A stretch of DNA of 33,779 nucleotides from NCBI GenBank assembly GCA_025463925.1, contig JAODBK010000044.1, forward strand, positions 1-33,779, in the 5' to 3' direction. This DNA is from Acidimicrobiales bacterium (GTDB taxonomy: Bacteria > Actinomycetota > Acidimicrobiia > Acidimicrobiales > AC-14). Under the pieces are notes generated by a model that was given only the letters and a program-made list of their open reading frames with translations, did no database searches and was not told where the DNA came from. Each line of letters starts with the position of its first letter. Position 1 is the first letter of the stretch. Position numbers and translations under genes: made by a program. Positions 1 through 6,729 of the stretch are shown piece after piece.

Positions 1-1152
1 CTGACCGCCACCACCACAGAGCGCGGCAGCACCGACGCCACCGCCCCTGCGCTTGAGTTCCAGGGCGAGGTGCAGCGCGATCCGGGCGCCGGACATGCCG
101 ATCGGGTGGCCGAGCGCGATGGCGCCGCCGTTCACGTTGACGACGTCGTCGCTGATGCCGAGGTCCGCCATCGACGCCAGCCCGACGGCGGCGAACGCCT
201 CGTTGAGCTCGAACAGCTCGATGTCGGCAAGCGCAACGTCGCTGCGCTCCATCGCCTGCTTGATGGCCCGGCTCGGCTGCGTCTGCAACGACGGGTCGGG
301 GCCGGCGACCATCCCGTAGCTGACGAGCTCGGCCAGCGGGTGGGTGCCGAGCTGGTCGGCCTTCTCGCGGCTGGTGACGATCAGCGCGGCGGCGCCGTCG
401 GAGATCTGCGACGCGTTGCCCGCGGTGATCGTCCCGTCCTTGGCGAACGCCGGCTTCAGGGTGCCGAGCGACTCAGGCGTGGTGCCGGGCCGCACCCCCT
501 CGTCGGCGTCGACGATGATCGGGTCTCCCTTGCGTTGCGGCACCTCGACCGGGGTGATCTCGTCGGCCAGGCGCCCTTCCTTGATGGCGGCCGCGGCCCG
601 CTCGTGGCTCTTGGCCGCGAGCTCGTCCTGCGCTTCGCGGGAGATCGAGTACTGCGCGTTGTAGGTCTCGGTGCCGGCGCCCATGTGCACGCAGTCGAAG
701 GCGCACCACAGCCCGTCGTTGATCAGCGAATCGACCAGCTCGCCGTTGCCCATGCGGTAGCCGGCCCGCGCCTTCGGCAACAGGTACGGCGCGTTGGTCA
801 TCGATTCCATTCCGCCGGCGACCACCACGTCGGCCTCGCCGGACTGGATCATCTGGTCGGCGAGGTAGAGCGCGTTGAGACCCGAGAGGCAGACCTTGTT
901 GATCGTGAGGGCCGGCACGCCCATCGGGATGCCCGCCTTCTGCGCCGCCTGGCGCGCTGTGATCTGGCCCTGCCCCGCCTGGAGCACCTGGCCCATGATC
1001 ACGTAGTCGACCTGATCGGCGCCCACGCCGGCCCGTTCCAGTGCTCCCCGGATGGCGATCCCGCCGAGATCCATGGCCGAGAAACCGGCCAGCGCGCCGG
1101 ACAGTTTGCCGATCGGCGTGCGGGCACCGGAGACGATGATGGAACCGGGCAT
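1..1152 (-). CDS. Acetyl-CoA acetyltransferase (thiolase), 3' end cut by window edge
   Basis: This thiolase condenses two acetyl-CoA to acetoacetyl-CoA, or runs in reverse in beta-oxidation. The 384 visible residues begin [15 protein letters not shown]. The acylated cysteine is in NKVCLSG (C88), the catalytic histidine in [10 protein letters not shown] (H349), and the second active-site cysteine in ALCGGGGQ (C379), so only about ten C-terminal residues are missing. The ATG at 1152 is supported by a GGGAGGT ribosome-binding site 7 nt upstream. The gene diverges from ccr across a 99-bp shared promoter region, and its product feeds the acetoacetyl-CoA to crotonyl-CoA to ethylmalonyl-CoA route. 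Sequence alone cannot separate a biosynthetic from a degradative thiolase; the neighbours favour a biosynthetic or assimilatory role. Confidence 0.95.
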   Translation of the reverse strand, partial: MPGSIIVSGARTPIGKLSGALAGFSAMDLGGIAIRGALERAGVGADQVDYVIMGQVLQAGQGQITARQAAQKAGIPMGVPALTINKVCLSGLNALYLADQMIQSGEADVVVAGGMESMTNAPYLLPKARAGYRMGNGELVDSLINDGLWCAFDCVHMGAGTETYNAQYSISREAQDELAAKSHERAAAAIKEGRLADEITPVEVPQRKGDPIIVDADEGVRPGTTPESLGTLKPAFAKDGTITAGNASQISDGAAALIVTSREKADQLGTHPLAELVSYGMVAGPDPSLQTQPSRAIKQAMERSDVALADIELFELNEAFAAVGLASMADLGISDDVVNVNGGAIALGHPIGMSGARIALHLALELKRRGGGVGAAALCGGGGQ

Positions 1153-1183
1153 AGAGCGGACCTCCCAAGCGAACGAGGCGTCC

Positions 1184-1189
1184 AGTCTA
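1184..1189 (-). promoter_or_regulatory. Candidate -10 box of the thiolase gene
   Basis: The minus strand reads TAGACT here, matching the actinobacterial TANNNT -10 consensus, about 31 nt upstream of the thiolase ATG. The transcript would therefore have a short leader carrying the GGGAGGT site at 1160-1166, unlike the leaderless-looking ccr on the other side. No clear -35 is visible. Confidence 0.45.
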
Positions 1190-1210
1190 CGGACGCGATC
1201 ATGGCCCCAG

Positions 1211-1248
1211 CGAACGTGCGACTCGACATTACCCGTGGGTAACGTTCG
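1211..1248. promoter_or_regulatory. Nested palindrome in the thiolase/ccr divergent promoter (candidate operator)
   Basis: An inner inverted repeat, TTACCC-GT-GGGTAA (1229-1242), is flanked by an outer one, CGAACGT (1211-1217) and ACGTTCG (1242-1248). The right half contains the ccr -10 box TAACGT, so a bound repressor would block ccr directly. A similar element (TTACCGGCGGGTAG, 12421-12434) overlaps the hbd promoter. The size and symmetry suit a TetR-like dimer. That is inference, and no regulator gene is in the window. Confidence 0.5.
1240..1245 (+). promoter_or_regulatory. -10 box of ccr (leaderless arrangement)
   Basis: TAACGT matches TANNNT and ends 6 nt before the ccr ATG at 1252. This is the spacing expected when transcription starts at the A of the start codon. 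There is no Shine-Dalgarno sequence in the remaining space, which fits leaderless translation. Confidence 0.55.
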
Positions 1249-1251
1249 CGC

Positions 1252-2604
1252 ATGCCGGACATGCGCGACGTCGCCCAGGCCATCCTCTCGGGAGCGCCGG
1301 CCGAGGACATCGCGGCCCTCCCGATCCCCGAGAGCTACCGCGCCGCGGTGATCCTCCGCGATGAGGCCGACATGTTCGCCGGGCTCCCGTCAGAGGAGAA
1401 GGATCCCCGCAAGTCGCTCCACGTTCAGGAGGTCGCCACCCCCGAGTTGGCGCCCGACGAGGCGTACGTCGCGGTCATGGCGAGCGCCATCAACTTCAAC
1501 ACCGTGTGGACGTCGATCTTCGAGCCGCTCCCGACGTTCGGCTTCCTCGACCGGCTCGGCAAGGAGAGCCGTTGGGGCGCCCGGCACGCGCTGCCGTACC
1601 ACGTCGTCGGCAGCGACGGCGCCGGCGTCGTGCTGAGGGTTGGCGACGCGGTGCGCAACTGGAAGCCCGGCGACCGCGTCACCATCCACTGCAACCACGT
1701 CGACGACCAGGACCCGAGCGCGCACAACGACTCGATGCTCGCCAGCAACCAGCGCATCTGGGGCTTCGAGACGAACTTCGGCGGGTTGGCGGACCTCACC
1801 GTCGTGAAGGCGAACCAGTTGATGCCGAAGCCGGCCCACCTCAGCTGGGAGGAGTCGGCGTGCAACGCGTTGTGCAACTCCACGTCGTACCGCATGTTGG
1901 TGAGCGCGCACGCGGCGCCGATGAAGCAAGGCGACACCGTGCTCGTCTGGGGCGCGACCGGCGGGCTCGGCGGCTACGCGGTCCAGTACGTGCTCAACGG
2001 CGGCGGCACGCCGGTCGGCGTCGTGTCGAGCGCCGACAAGGTCGCGTTGCTCAACGAGATGGGCTGCGAGGCCGTGATCGACCGCAAGAGCGAGGGCTTC
2101 CGGTTCTGGAAGGACGAGCACACCCAGGACGAGGGCGAGTGGCGTCGGCTGGGCAAGCGGGTGCGCGAGCTCGTCGGCACCGACCCGGACATCGTGTTCG
2201 AGCACCCCGGCCGGCAGACGTTCGGTGCGTCGGTGTTCGTCGCGGCACGCGGCGGCACCATCGTCACCTGCGCGGCGACGAGCGGCTTCATGATCGAGTA
2301 CGACAACCGTCACCTGTGGATGAAGCTGAAGCGCATCGTGTCGTCGCACTTCGCCAACTACGCCGAGGCGTGGGAGGCCAACTCGCTGGTCGCCAAAGGG
2401 CGGATCCAGCCGATTCTCTCGGCGGTCTATCCGCTCACCGAGGTCGGGGAGGCCGCGTTCCAGGTCCACCACAACCTGCACGAGGGCAAGCTCGGTGTGC
2501 TGTGCCTCGCGTCGCAGGAGGGCCTGGGCATCGACGATCCGGCGTTTCGCGAACAGGTCGGCGAGGACAAGATCACGCTGTTCCGACGGCACGGTGCGGC
2601 ATGA
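1252..2604 (+). CDS. ccr: Crotonyl-CoA carboxylase/reductase
   Basis: Ccr reductively carboxylates crotonyl-CoA with NADPH and CO2 to (2S)-ethylmalonyl-CoA, the signature step of the ethylmalonyl-CoA pathway and a source of extender units. The 450-residue protein is a full-length medium-chain dehydrogenase/reductase with a nucleotide-binding loop WGATGGLGGYA near residues 233-243. The four CO2-site residues described for Kitasatospora Ccr (Asn81, Phe170, Glu171, His365) have clear counterparts: N81 in SAINFN, F172-E173 in WGFETNFGG and H366 in SSHFANY. This argues for a carboxylating enzyme rather than a plain crotonyl-CoA reductase. The stop overlaps the start of the epimerase gene (ATGA), so the two are probably translationally coupled. 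The start at 1252 fits the -10 box at 1240. Confidence 0.97.
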   Translation: MPDMRDVAQAILSGAPAEDIAALPIPESYRAAVILRDEADMFAGLPSEEKDPRKSLHVQEVATPELAPDEAYVAVMASAINFNTVWTSIFEPLPTFGFLDRLGKESRWGARHALPYHVVGSDGAGVVLRVGDAVRNWKPGDRVTIHCNHVDDQDPSAHNDSMLASNQRIWGFETNFGGLADLTVVKANQLMPKPAHLSWEESACNALCNSTSYRMLVSAHAAPMKQGDTVLVWGATGGLGGYAVQYVLNGGGTPVGVVSSADKVALLNEMGCEAVIDRKSEGFRFWKDEHTQDEGEWRRLGKRVRELVGTDPDIVFEHPGRQTFGASVFVAARGGTIVTCAATSGFMIEYDNRHLWMKLKRIVSSHFANYAEAWEANSLVAKGRIQPILSAVYPLTEVGEAAFQVHHNLHEGKLGVLCLASQEGLGIDDPAFREQVGEDKITLFRRHGAA

Positions 2605-3011
2605 ACGCGCCGATGCTCATCGAGATCGACCACGTGGCGATTGCGGTGAACGATCTCGAAGCCGCGATCGCGTACTACCGCGACGTCTTCGGCGCGACCG
2701 TCGACCATCGCGAGCTGGTCGAGTCCGACGGCGTGGAAGAGGCGTTGTTGAAGGTGGCCGAGTCCTACGTGCAGTTGCTCACGCCCACGCGTGACGACTC
2801 GCCGGTCGCCAAGTACCTGGAGAAGAAGGGCGAGGGGATCCATCACGTCGGGTACCGCGTGGCGGACTGCGCGGCGGCGCTGCAGTCGGTGAAGGACGCC
2901 GGCGGCAAGGTGATCGACGAGGTGCCGCGCCCGGGCTCGCGGGGGACGACGGTCGCGTTCGTCCATCCCAAGGCGGCATTCGGGACGCTGATCGAACTCG
3001 TGCAGGAGTAG
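2601..3011 (+). CDS. mce: Methylmalonyl-CoA (ethylmalonyl-CoA) epimerase
   Basis: This 136-residue vicinal-oxygen-chelate (glyoxalase-fold) protein interconverts the 2S and 2R forms of methylmalonyl-CoA, and in this pathway also ethylmalonyl-CoA. Two beta-alpha-beta-beta-beta modules are visible, starting at IDHVAIAV and GIHHVGYRV. Likely metal ligands are H11, Q58 (YVQLL), one of H81/H82, and E132 (LIELVQE). Its ATG overlaps the ccr stop (ATGA), so it is made with Ccr. That pairing makes sense, because Ccr yields the 2S epimer while the downstream mutase uses the 2R epimer. The family assignment is firm; the C4 versus C5 substrate preference is inferred from context. Confidence 0.95.
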   Translation: MNAPMLIEIDHVAIAVNDLEAAIAYYRDVFGATVDHRELVESDGVEEALLKVAESYVQLLTPTRDDSPVAKYLEKKGEGIHHVGYRVADCAAALQSVKDAGGKVIDEVPRPGSRGTTVAFVHPKAAFGTLIELVQE

Positions 3012-3047
3012 GGAGCCGAGCCGCTCGGCGACCGGAGGCCCCTGAGG

Positions 3048-3053
3048 CAGACT
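3048..3053 (+). promoter_or_regulatory. Weak -10-like box before the exonuclease gene
   Basis: CAGACT ends 6 nt before the GTG at 3060, the same spacing as at ccr, the carboxyltransferase gene and asd. The first base departs from TANNNT, so this is a weaker call. It supports the GTG start because no Shine-Dalgarno sequence precedes it. Confidence 0.3.
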
Positions 3054-3059
3054 CGGCGG

Positions 3060-3944
3060 GTGAAGGTCCATCTGCTCGACGGCACCTACGAGCTGTTCCG
3101 TCACCATTTCGCCGTCCCGGCCCACTCCAACGCCGCCGGCGAGCCGGTAGCCGCGACCCGCGGCGTGGTGGGCTCGGTGATCAACCTGCTCGAGTCGGGC
3201 GTGAGCCACATCGGTGTGGCGACCGACCACGTGATCGAGTCGTTCCGGAACGACCTCTATCCGGGCTACAAGACGAGCGCCGGGATGCCGCCCGAGCTGC
3301 TGTCCCAGTTCGGGCTGCTCGAGGACGCGCTGGCCGCGATGGGCGTCGTCGTGTGGCCGATGGTCGAGTTCGAGGCCGACGACGCGCTGGCCGCGATGGC
3401 GGCGGTGGCGGCGGCCGACGACCGGGTGGAACAGGTGCAGGTCATGACGCCGGACAAGGACCTCGCGCAGTGCGTCGTCGACGGCCGCGTCGTGCAGGTC
3501 GACCGCCGGAAGGGCGGGACCACCCTCGACGAAGCGGCCATCCTCGAGCGCTACGGCGTGCCGCCCGAATCCATCCCGGACTGGTTGGCGCTGGTGGGCG
3601 ACTCGGCCGACGGGTTCCCGGGCCTGCCGGGGTGGGGGGCCAAGTCGGCGGCCGCGGTCCTGCGCCGGTTCGGCCATCTCGAGGAGATCCCGGTCGACGC
3701 GCGCCGGTGGGAGGGGTGCAACGTCCGCAACGGCGGCACGTTGGCCAACACCCTCGTCGCCAACCTCGCCGACGCGGTGCTCTTCCGGACGCTCGCCCGG
3801 CTGCGCCGCGACGCGCCGGTGTCGGCGGTCGACGACCTCCAGTGGGTCGGCCCGACGCCCGGATTTGCCGGAGTGTGCGAGCGGGTCGACGCCCCCAATC
3901 TGCTCCGCCGGGTCGAGGTGCTGGCCGCCGGGCGGCACCGGTAG
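3060..3944 (+). CDS. Stand-alone 5'-3' exonuclease (PolI N-terminal/FEN-like domain)
   Basis: The 294-residue protein resembles the 5' nuclease domain of DNA polymerase I without the polymerase. Acidic metal-binding motifs occur in order: LLDGTYELFR near the N-terminus, YPGYKTS, EFEADDALAAM, TPDKDLAQ, and LVGDSADGFPGLPGWGAKSA followed by the helix-hairpin-helix region. Such nucleases trim flaps or RNA primers in DNA repair and replication. The GTG start gives VKVHLLDGTYE, placing the first catalytic Asp at residue 7 as the family requires. The gene lies 48 bp after the epimerase with no functional link to it. Its TAG stop (3942-3944) is also the first half of the next gene's -10 box. Substrate preference cannot be judged here. 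Confidence 0.88.
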   Translation: MKVHLLDGTYELFRHHFAVPAHSNAAGEPVAATRGVVGSVINLLESGVSHIGVATDHVIESFRNDLYPGYKTSAGMPPELLSQFGLLEDALAAMGVVVWPMVEFEADDALAAMAAVAAADDRVEQVQVMTPDKDLAQCVVDGRVVQVDRRKGGTTLDEAAILERYGVPPESIPDWLALVGDSADGFPGLPGWGAKSAAAVLRRFGHLEEIPVDARRWEGCNVRNGGTLANTLVANLADAVLFRTLARLRRDAPVSAVDDLQWVGPTPGFAGVCERVDAPNLLRRVEVLAAGRHR

Positions 3945-3947
3945 CCT
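3942..3947 (+). promoter_or_regulatory. -10 box of the carboxyltransferase gene, overlapping the upstream stop codon
   Basis: TAGCCT fits TANNNT and ends 6 nt before the GTG at 3954, implying a leaderless transcript. Its first three bases are the exonuclease stop codon. No Shine-Dalgarno sequence fits in the 9-bp gap. Confidence 0.5.
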
Positions 3948-3953
3948 CGGCTC

Positions 3954-5513
3954 GTGACCGAGCACCCGATGCGCGAGCGGTTGGACGAGCTGGCCGACCG
4001 CAAGGAACAGGCGTTGCACGCCGGATCCGACCGCGCCGTCAAGCGCCAGCACGACCGCGGCAAGATGACGGCGCGCGAGCGGGTCGAGTACCTGCTCGAC
4101 GACGGCAGCTTCGTCGAGCTCGACCAGCTGGCGCGCCACCGCGCGTTCGGGGTCGGCCTCGACGACGAGCGCCCCTACACGGACGGCGTGATCACCGGAT
4201 TCGGCACCGTCGACGGCCGGCGGGTGTGCATCTTCAGCCAGGACTTCACGGTGTTCGGTGGCGCGCTCGGCGAGGTGTTCGCCGAGAAGATCCACAAGGT
4301 GATGGATCTGGCCGCGTCGGTCGGCGTCCCGATGATCGGCCTCAACGACGGCGCCGGCGCCCGCATCCAGGAGGGCGTCGTCTCCCTCGCGATGTACGGC
4401 GGCATCTTCCACCGCAACGTCGCCGCGTCCGGCGTCATCCCGCAGATCAGCGTGATCATGGGGCCGTGCGCCGGTGGCGCGGTCTACAGCCCGGCGCTCA
4501 CCGACTTCGTGTTCATGGTCCGCGAGACGAGCTACATGTTCATCACCGGGCCCGACGTGGTCAAGACGGTCACCGGCGAGTCGGTGACGCAAGAAGAGCT
4601 CGGTGGCGCGATGACGCACGCCAGCAAGTCGGGTGTCGCGCAGTTCGCGGCCGCCGACGACAAGGCGTGCCTCGACGAGGTCCGCTACCTGCTCTCGTTC
4701 CTCCCGGCCAACAACCTGGAGGAGCCGCCCTGGGTGCAGCCCACCGACGATCCCGAGCGCCCGACCAGCGAGCTCATCGACCTCATGCCGGCGAGCCCGA
4801 ACCAGGCCTACGACATGAAGAAGGTCGTGAGCGCGATCGTCGACGACGGCGACTTCTTCGAGTACGCCCCGCACTGGGCCATGAACCTGGTGTGCGGCTT
4901 CGCCCGGCTCGACGGTCACCCGGTGGGCATCGTCGGCAACCAGCCGCAGGTGCTGGCCGGTGTGCTGGACATCGACGCCAGCGAGAAGGGCGCCCGCTTC
5001 GTCCGCACGTGCGACGCGTTCAACATCCCGCTGGTCACGTTCGTCGACGTGCCGGGCTTCCTACCAGGCACCGATCAGGAGTACGGCGGCATCATCCGCC
5101 ACGGCGCCAAGTTGCTCTACGCGTACTGCGAGTCCACCGTGCCGCGGATCCAGATCGTCACCCGCAAGGCGTACGGCGGCGCGTACGTCGTCATGAACTC
5201 CAAGTCGATCGGCGCCGACCTGGCGTTCGCGTGGCCGTCGGCCGAGCTGGCGGTGATGGGCCCGTCGGGCGCGGTCGAGATCGTGTACCGGCGCGAGTTG
5301 GCCGACTCGCCCGACCCGGAGGCCCGCAAGGCGGCGCTCGTCGACGAGTACACCGAGCGGTACGCCAACCCGTACCTCGCGGCCGAGCGGGGCTACGTCG
5401 ACGACGTCATCGACCCGGCGAGCACGCGGTCCGTGCTCATCAAGGGCCTCGCAGTGCTCCGATCGAAGCGGGAAGAGCTGCCGAAGCGGAAGCATGGCAA
5501 CGTCCCCCTCTGA
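3954..5513 (+). CDS. pccB: Acyl-CoA (propionyl-CoA) carboxylase, carboxyltransferase beta subunit
   Basis: The beta subunit moves CO2 from carboxybiotin to propionyl-CoA (or acetyl-CoA), giving (S)-methylmalonyl-CoA in the cytoplasm. The 519-residue length is typical. The N-terminal half carries the acyl-CoA-side oxyanion motif GPCAGGAVYSPALTDF, and the C-terminal half the biotin-side motif KAYGGAYVVMNSK. PGFLPGTDQEYGGIIRHGAK is the usual crotonase-fold signature. The biotin-carrying alpha subunit is not in the window and must be encoded elsewhere. The small epsilon-like gene overlaps its last 20 nt. A propionyl-CoA role is inferred from the epimerase and mutase neighbours; acetyl-CoA or longer substrates remain possible. 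Confidence 0.92.
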   Translation: MTEHPMRERLDELADRKEQALHAGSDRAVKRQHDRGKMTARERVEYLLDDGSFVELDQLARHRAFGVGLDDERPYTDGVITGFGTVDGRRVCIFSQDFTVFGGALGEVFAEKIHKVMDLAASVGVPMIGLNDGAGARIQEGVVSLAMYGGIFHRNVAASGVIPQISVIMGPCAGGAVYSPALTDFVFMVRETSYMFITGPDVVKTVTGESVTQEELGGAMTHASKSGVAQFAAADDKACLDEVRYLLSFLPANNLEEPPWVQPTDDPERPTSELIDLMPASPNQAYDMKKVVSAIVDDGDFFEYAPHWAMNLVCGFARLDGHPVGIVGNQPQVLAGVLDIDASEKGARFVRTCDAFNIPLVTFVDVPGFLPGTDQEYGGIIRHGAKLLYAYCESTVPRIQIVTRKAYGGAYVVMNSKSIGADLAFAWPSAELAVMGPSGAVEIVYRRELADSPDPEARKAALVDEYTERYANPYLAAERGYVDDVIDPASTRSVLIKGLAVLRSKREELPKRKHGNVPL

Positions 5514-5673
5514 CGAAGAGCTGGCCGCGATCATCGCCGCGGTCGAGCAGGTGTGGCCGCGACCGGCGCCGCCCGCTCCTGGCTCGGGTCAGGCGCCGGG
5601 CAACTGGCGCTGGTCGGGACGGTGGTTCTCGCAGAGCCTGCGGGTCGCGGCCGACCGCCGTCGCCCGATGTGA
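5494..5673 (+). CDS. Small acyl-CoA carboxylase epsilon-like protein (59 residues)
   Basis: A 59-codon gene starts at ATG 5494 inside the end of the carboxyltransferase gene and ends at TGA 5671-5673, overlapping the next gene's GTG. It begins MATSPSDEELAAIIAAVEQV, an acidic amphipathic helix, then a Pro-rich linker and a Trp/Arg segment (NWRWSGRW) before a basic tail. This layout matches actinobacterial AccE/PccE epsilon subunits, which bind the beta subunit and raise holoenzyme activity; they typically have a [P/D]EELAA-type helix and a C-terminal Trp-Arg motif. The position directly behind the beta subunit supports this. Sequence identity in the family is low, so the name rests on layout and context. 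Confidence 0.75.
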   Translation: MATSPSDEELAAIIAAVEQVWPRPAPPAPGSGQAPGNWRWSGRWFSQSLRVAADRRRPM

Positions 5674-6689
5674 TCGAGCTCACCTCGGTCGCCGACGACG
5701 GCGCCGTCTTCCACGACGGTCTCAAGGTGCTCCACCGCGACGAACTCGCGCCGGACACGGAGCACACCTGCGACGGCGTGACGTTTCGCACCCTGGCGCG
5801 TCCACCCGGCGCGCGCCTCGCGACCATCGCGACGGTCAACGACGTGCACTTCGGAGAGACCGAGTGCGGCGTGATCGAAGGGCTCGAGCTCGGGCCGGTG
5901 TTCAGCGTCGAGCCCGGCGCGATGCCGTACCCGGAGGTGATGAACCGCGCCGCGGTCGCCGAGATCGCGGCGCTCGGCGCCGATGCCGTGGTCGTGAAGG
6001 GCGACCTCACGCGCGACGGCACCGACGACGAGTACGCGGCGTTCCTCGACTGCTACCGCGCGCTGGGCGACGCTCTCCACCACGTGCGCGGCAACCACGA
6101 CGCATACCGCGGGCAGACGTACGCGAGCGACGCGCCGTTCTCGGTCGAGCTCGACGGCGTCCGGCTGGCCGTGCTCGACACCGTGCGGCCATTCCATGAG
6201 AACGGTCAGGTGCGCGCCGATCAGCTGGCGTGGCTCGACGACTACGCGTCAGCCCGCGACGACCGTCCGATCCTCGTGTTCGGGCACCACCACGTCTGGG
6301 CACCCGGTTCGAAGAGCCGCGAGGCCACGTACTTCGGCATCAACCCCGACGACTCGGAGCGGCTGGTCGAGCTGGTCGCCCGCCGGCCAGCCGTCGTCGG
6401 GTACTTCGCCGGCCACACCCACCGCAACCGGGTGCGCCGCTTCGCGGCCACCGGCGACGTGCCCTGGGTCGAGGTGGCGTGCGTCAAGGACTTCCCCGGC
6501 GCGTGGGCCGAGTACCGGGTGTTCGAGGGCGGCATCCTCCAGGTCTTCCACCGGATCTCCACGCCCGATGCGCTGGCGTGGACCGAGCTGACCCGTCACA
6601 TGTTCGCCGGCACCTACGAGGCCTATGCCATGGGGACACTGGCGGACCGCAGCTTCGCCTTCGGCCTTTCGCCGGAGAAACCGGCGTGA
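5670..6689 (+). CDS. Calcineurin-like metallophosphoesterase
   Basis: The 339-residue protein shows the five metal-binding blocks of this superfamily: NDVHF (D58, H60), KGDLTRDG (D112), RGNHDA (N142, H143), FGHHHVW and AGHTHRN. These coordinate two metal ions for phosphoester hydrolysis. About 50 N-terminal residues precede the catalytic domain and are not recognised. I chose GTG 5670 because it overlaps the epsilon-like stop (GTGA) and because the same frame further upstream only mirrors another gene. The CpdA/class III cyclic-nucleotide phosphodiesterase group is the closest-looking one, but the substrate cannot be assigned. No signal peptide is visible, so it is probably cytoplasmic. Confidence 0.88.
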   Translation: MIELTSVADDGAVFHDGLKVLHRDELAPDTEHTCDGVTFRTLARPPGARLATIATVNDVHFGETECGVIEGLELGPVFSVEPGAMPYPEVMNRAAVAEIAALGADAVVVKGDLTRDGTDDEYAAFLDCYRALGDALHHVRGNHDAYRGQTYASDAPFSVELDGVRLAVLDTVRPFHENGQVRADQLAWLDDYASARDDRPILVFGHHHVWAPGSKSREATYFGINPDDSERLVELVARRPAVVGYFAGHTHRNRVRRFAATGDVPWVEVACVKDFPGAWAEYRVFEGGILQVFHRISTPDALAWTELTRHMFAGTYEAYAMGTLADRSFAFGLSPEKPA

Positions 6690-6690
6690 T

Positions 6691-6718
6691 CCGCCGGTTC
6701 GACCGGTCGAAACGGCGG
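6691..6718. terminator. Palindrome between convergent genes (possible bidirectional terminator)
   Basis: Arms CCGCCGGTTCGACC and GGTCGAAACGGCGG pair at 13 of 14 positions with no spacer; the central bases would form the loop. It lies between the metallophosphoesterase stop and the monooxygenase stop on the other strand. There is no T-tract on either side, so intrinsic termination is uncertain. Confidence 0.45.
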
Positions 6719-6729
6719 CGCGTGCAAGG

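Noticed and set aside
3353-6199. A plus-strand 948-codon frame overlapping the exonuclease, carboxyltransferase and phosphoesterase genes
   Set aside because: Arg-rich shadow in another frame of three well-supported genes.
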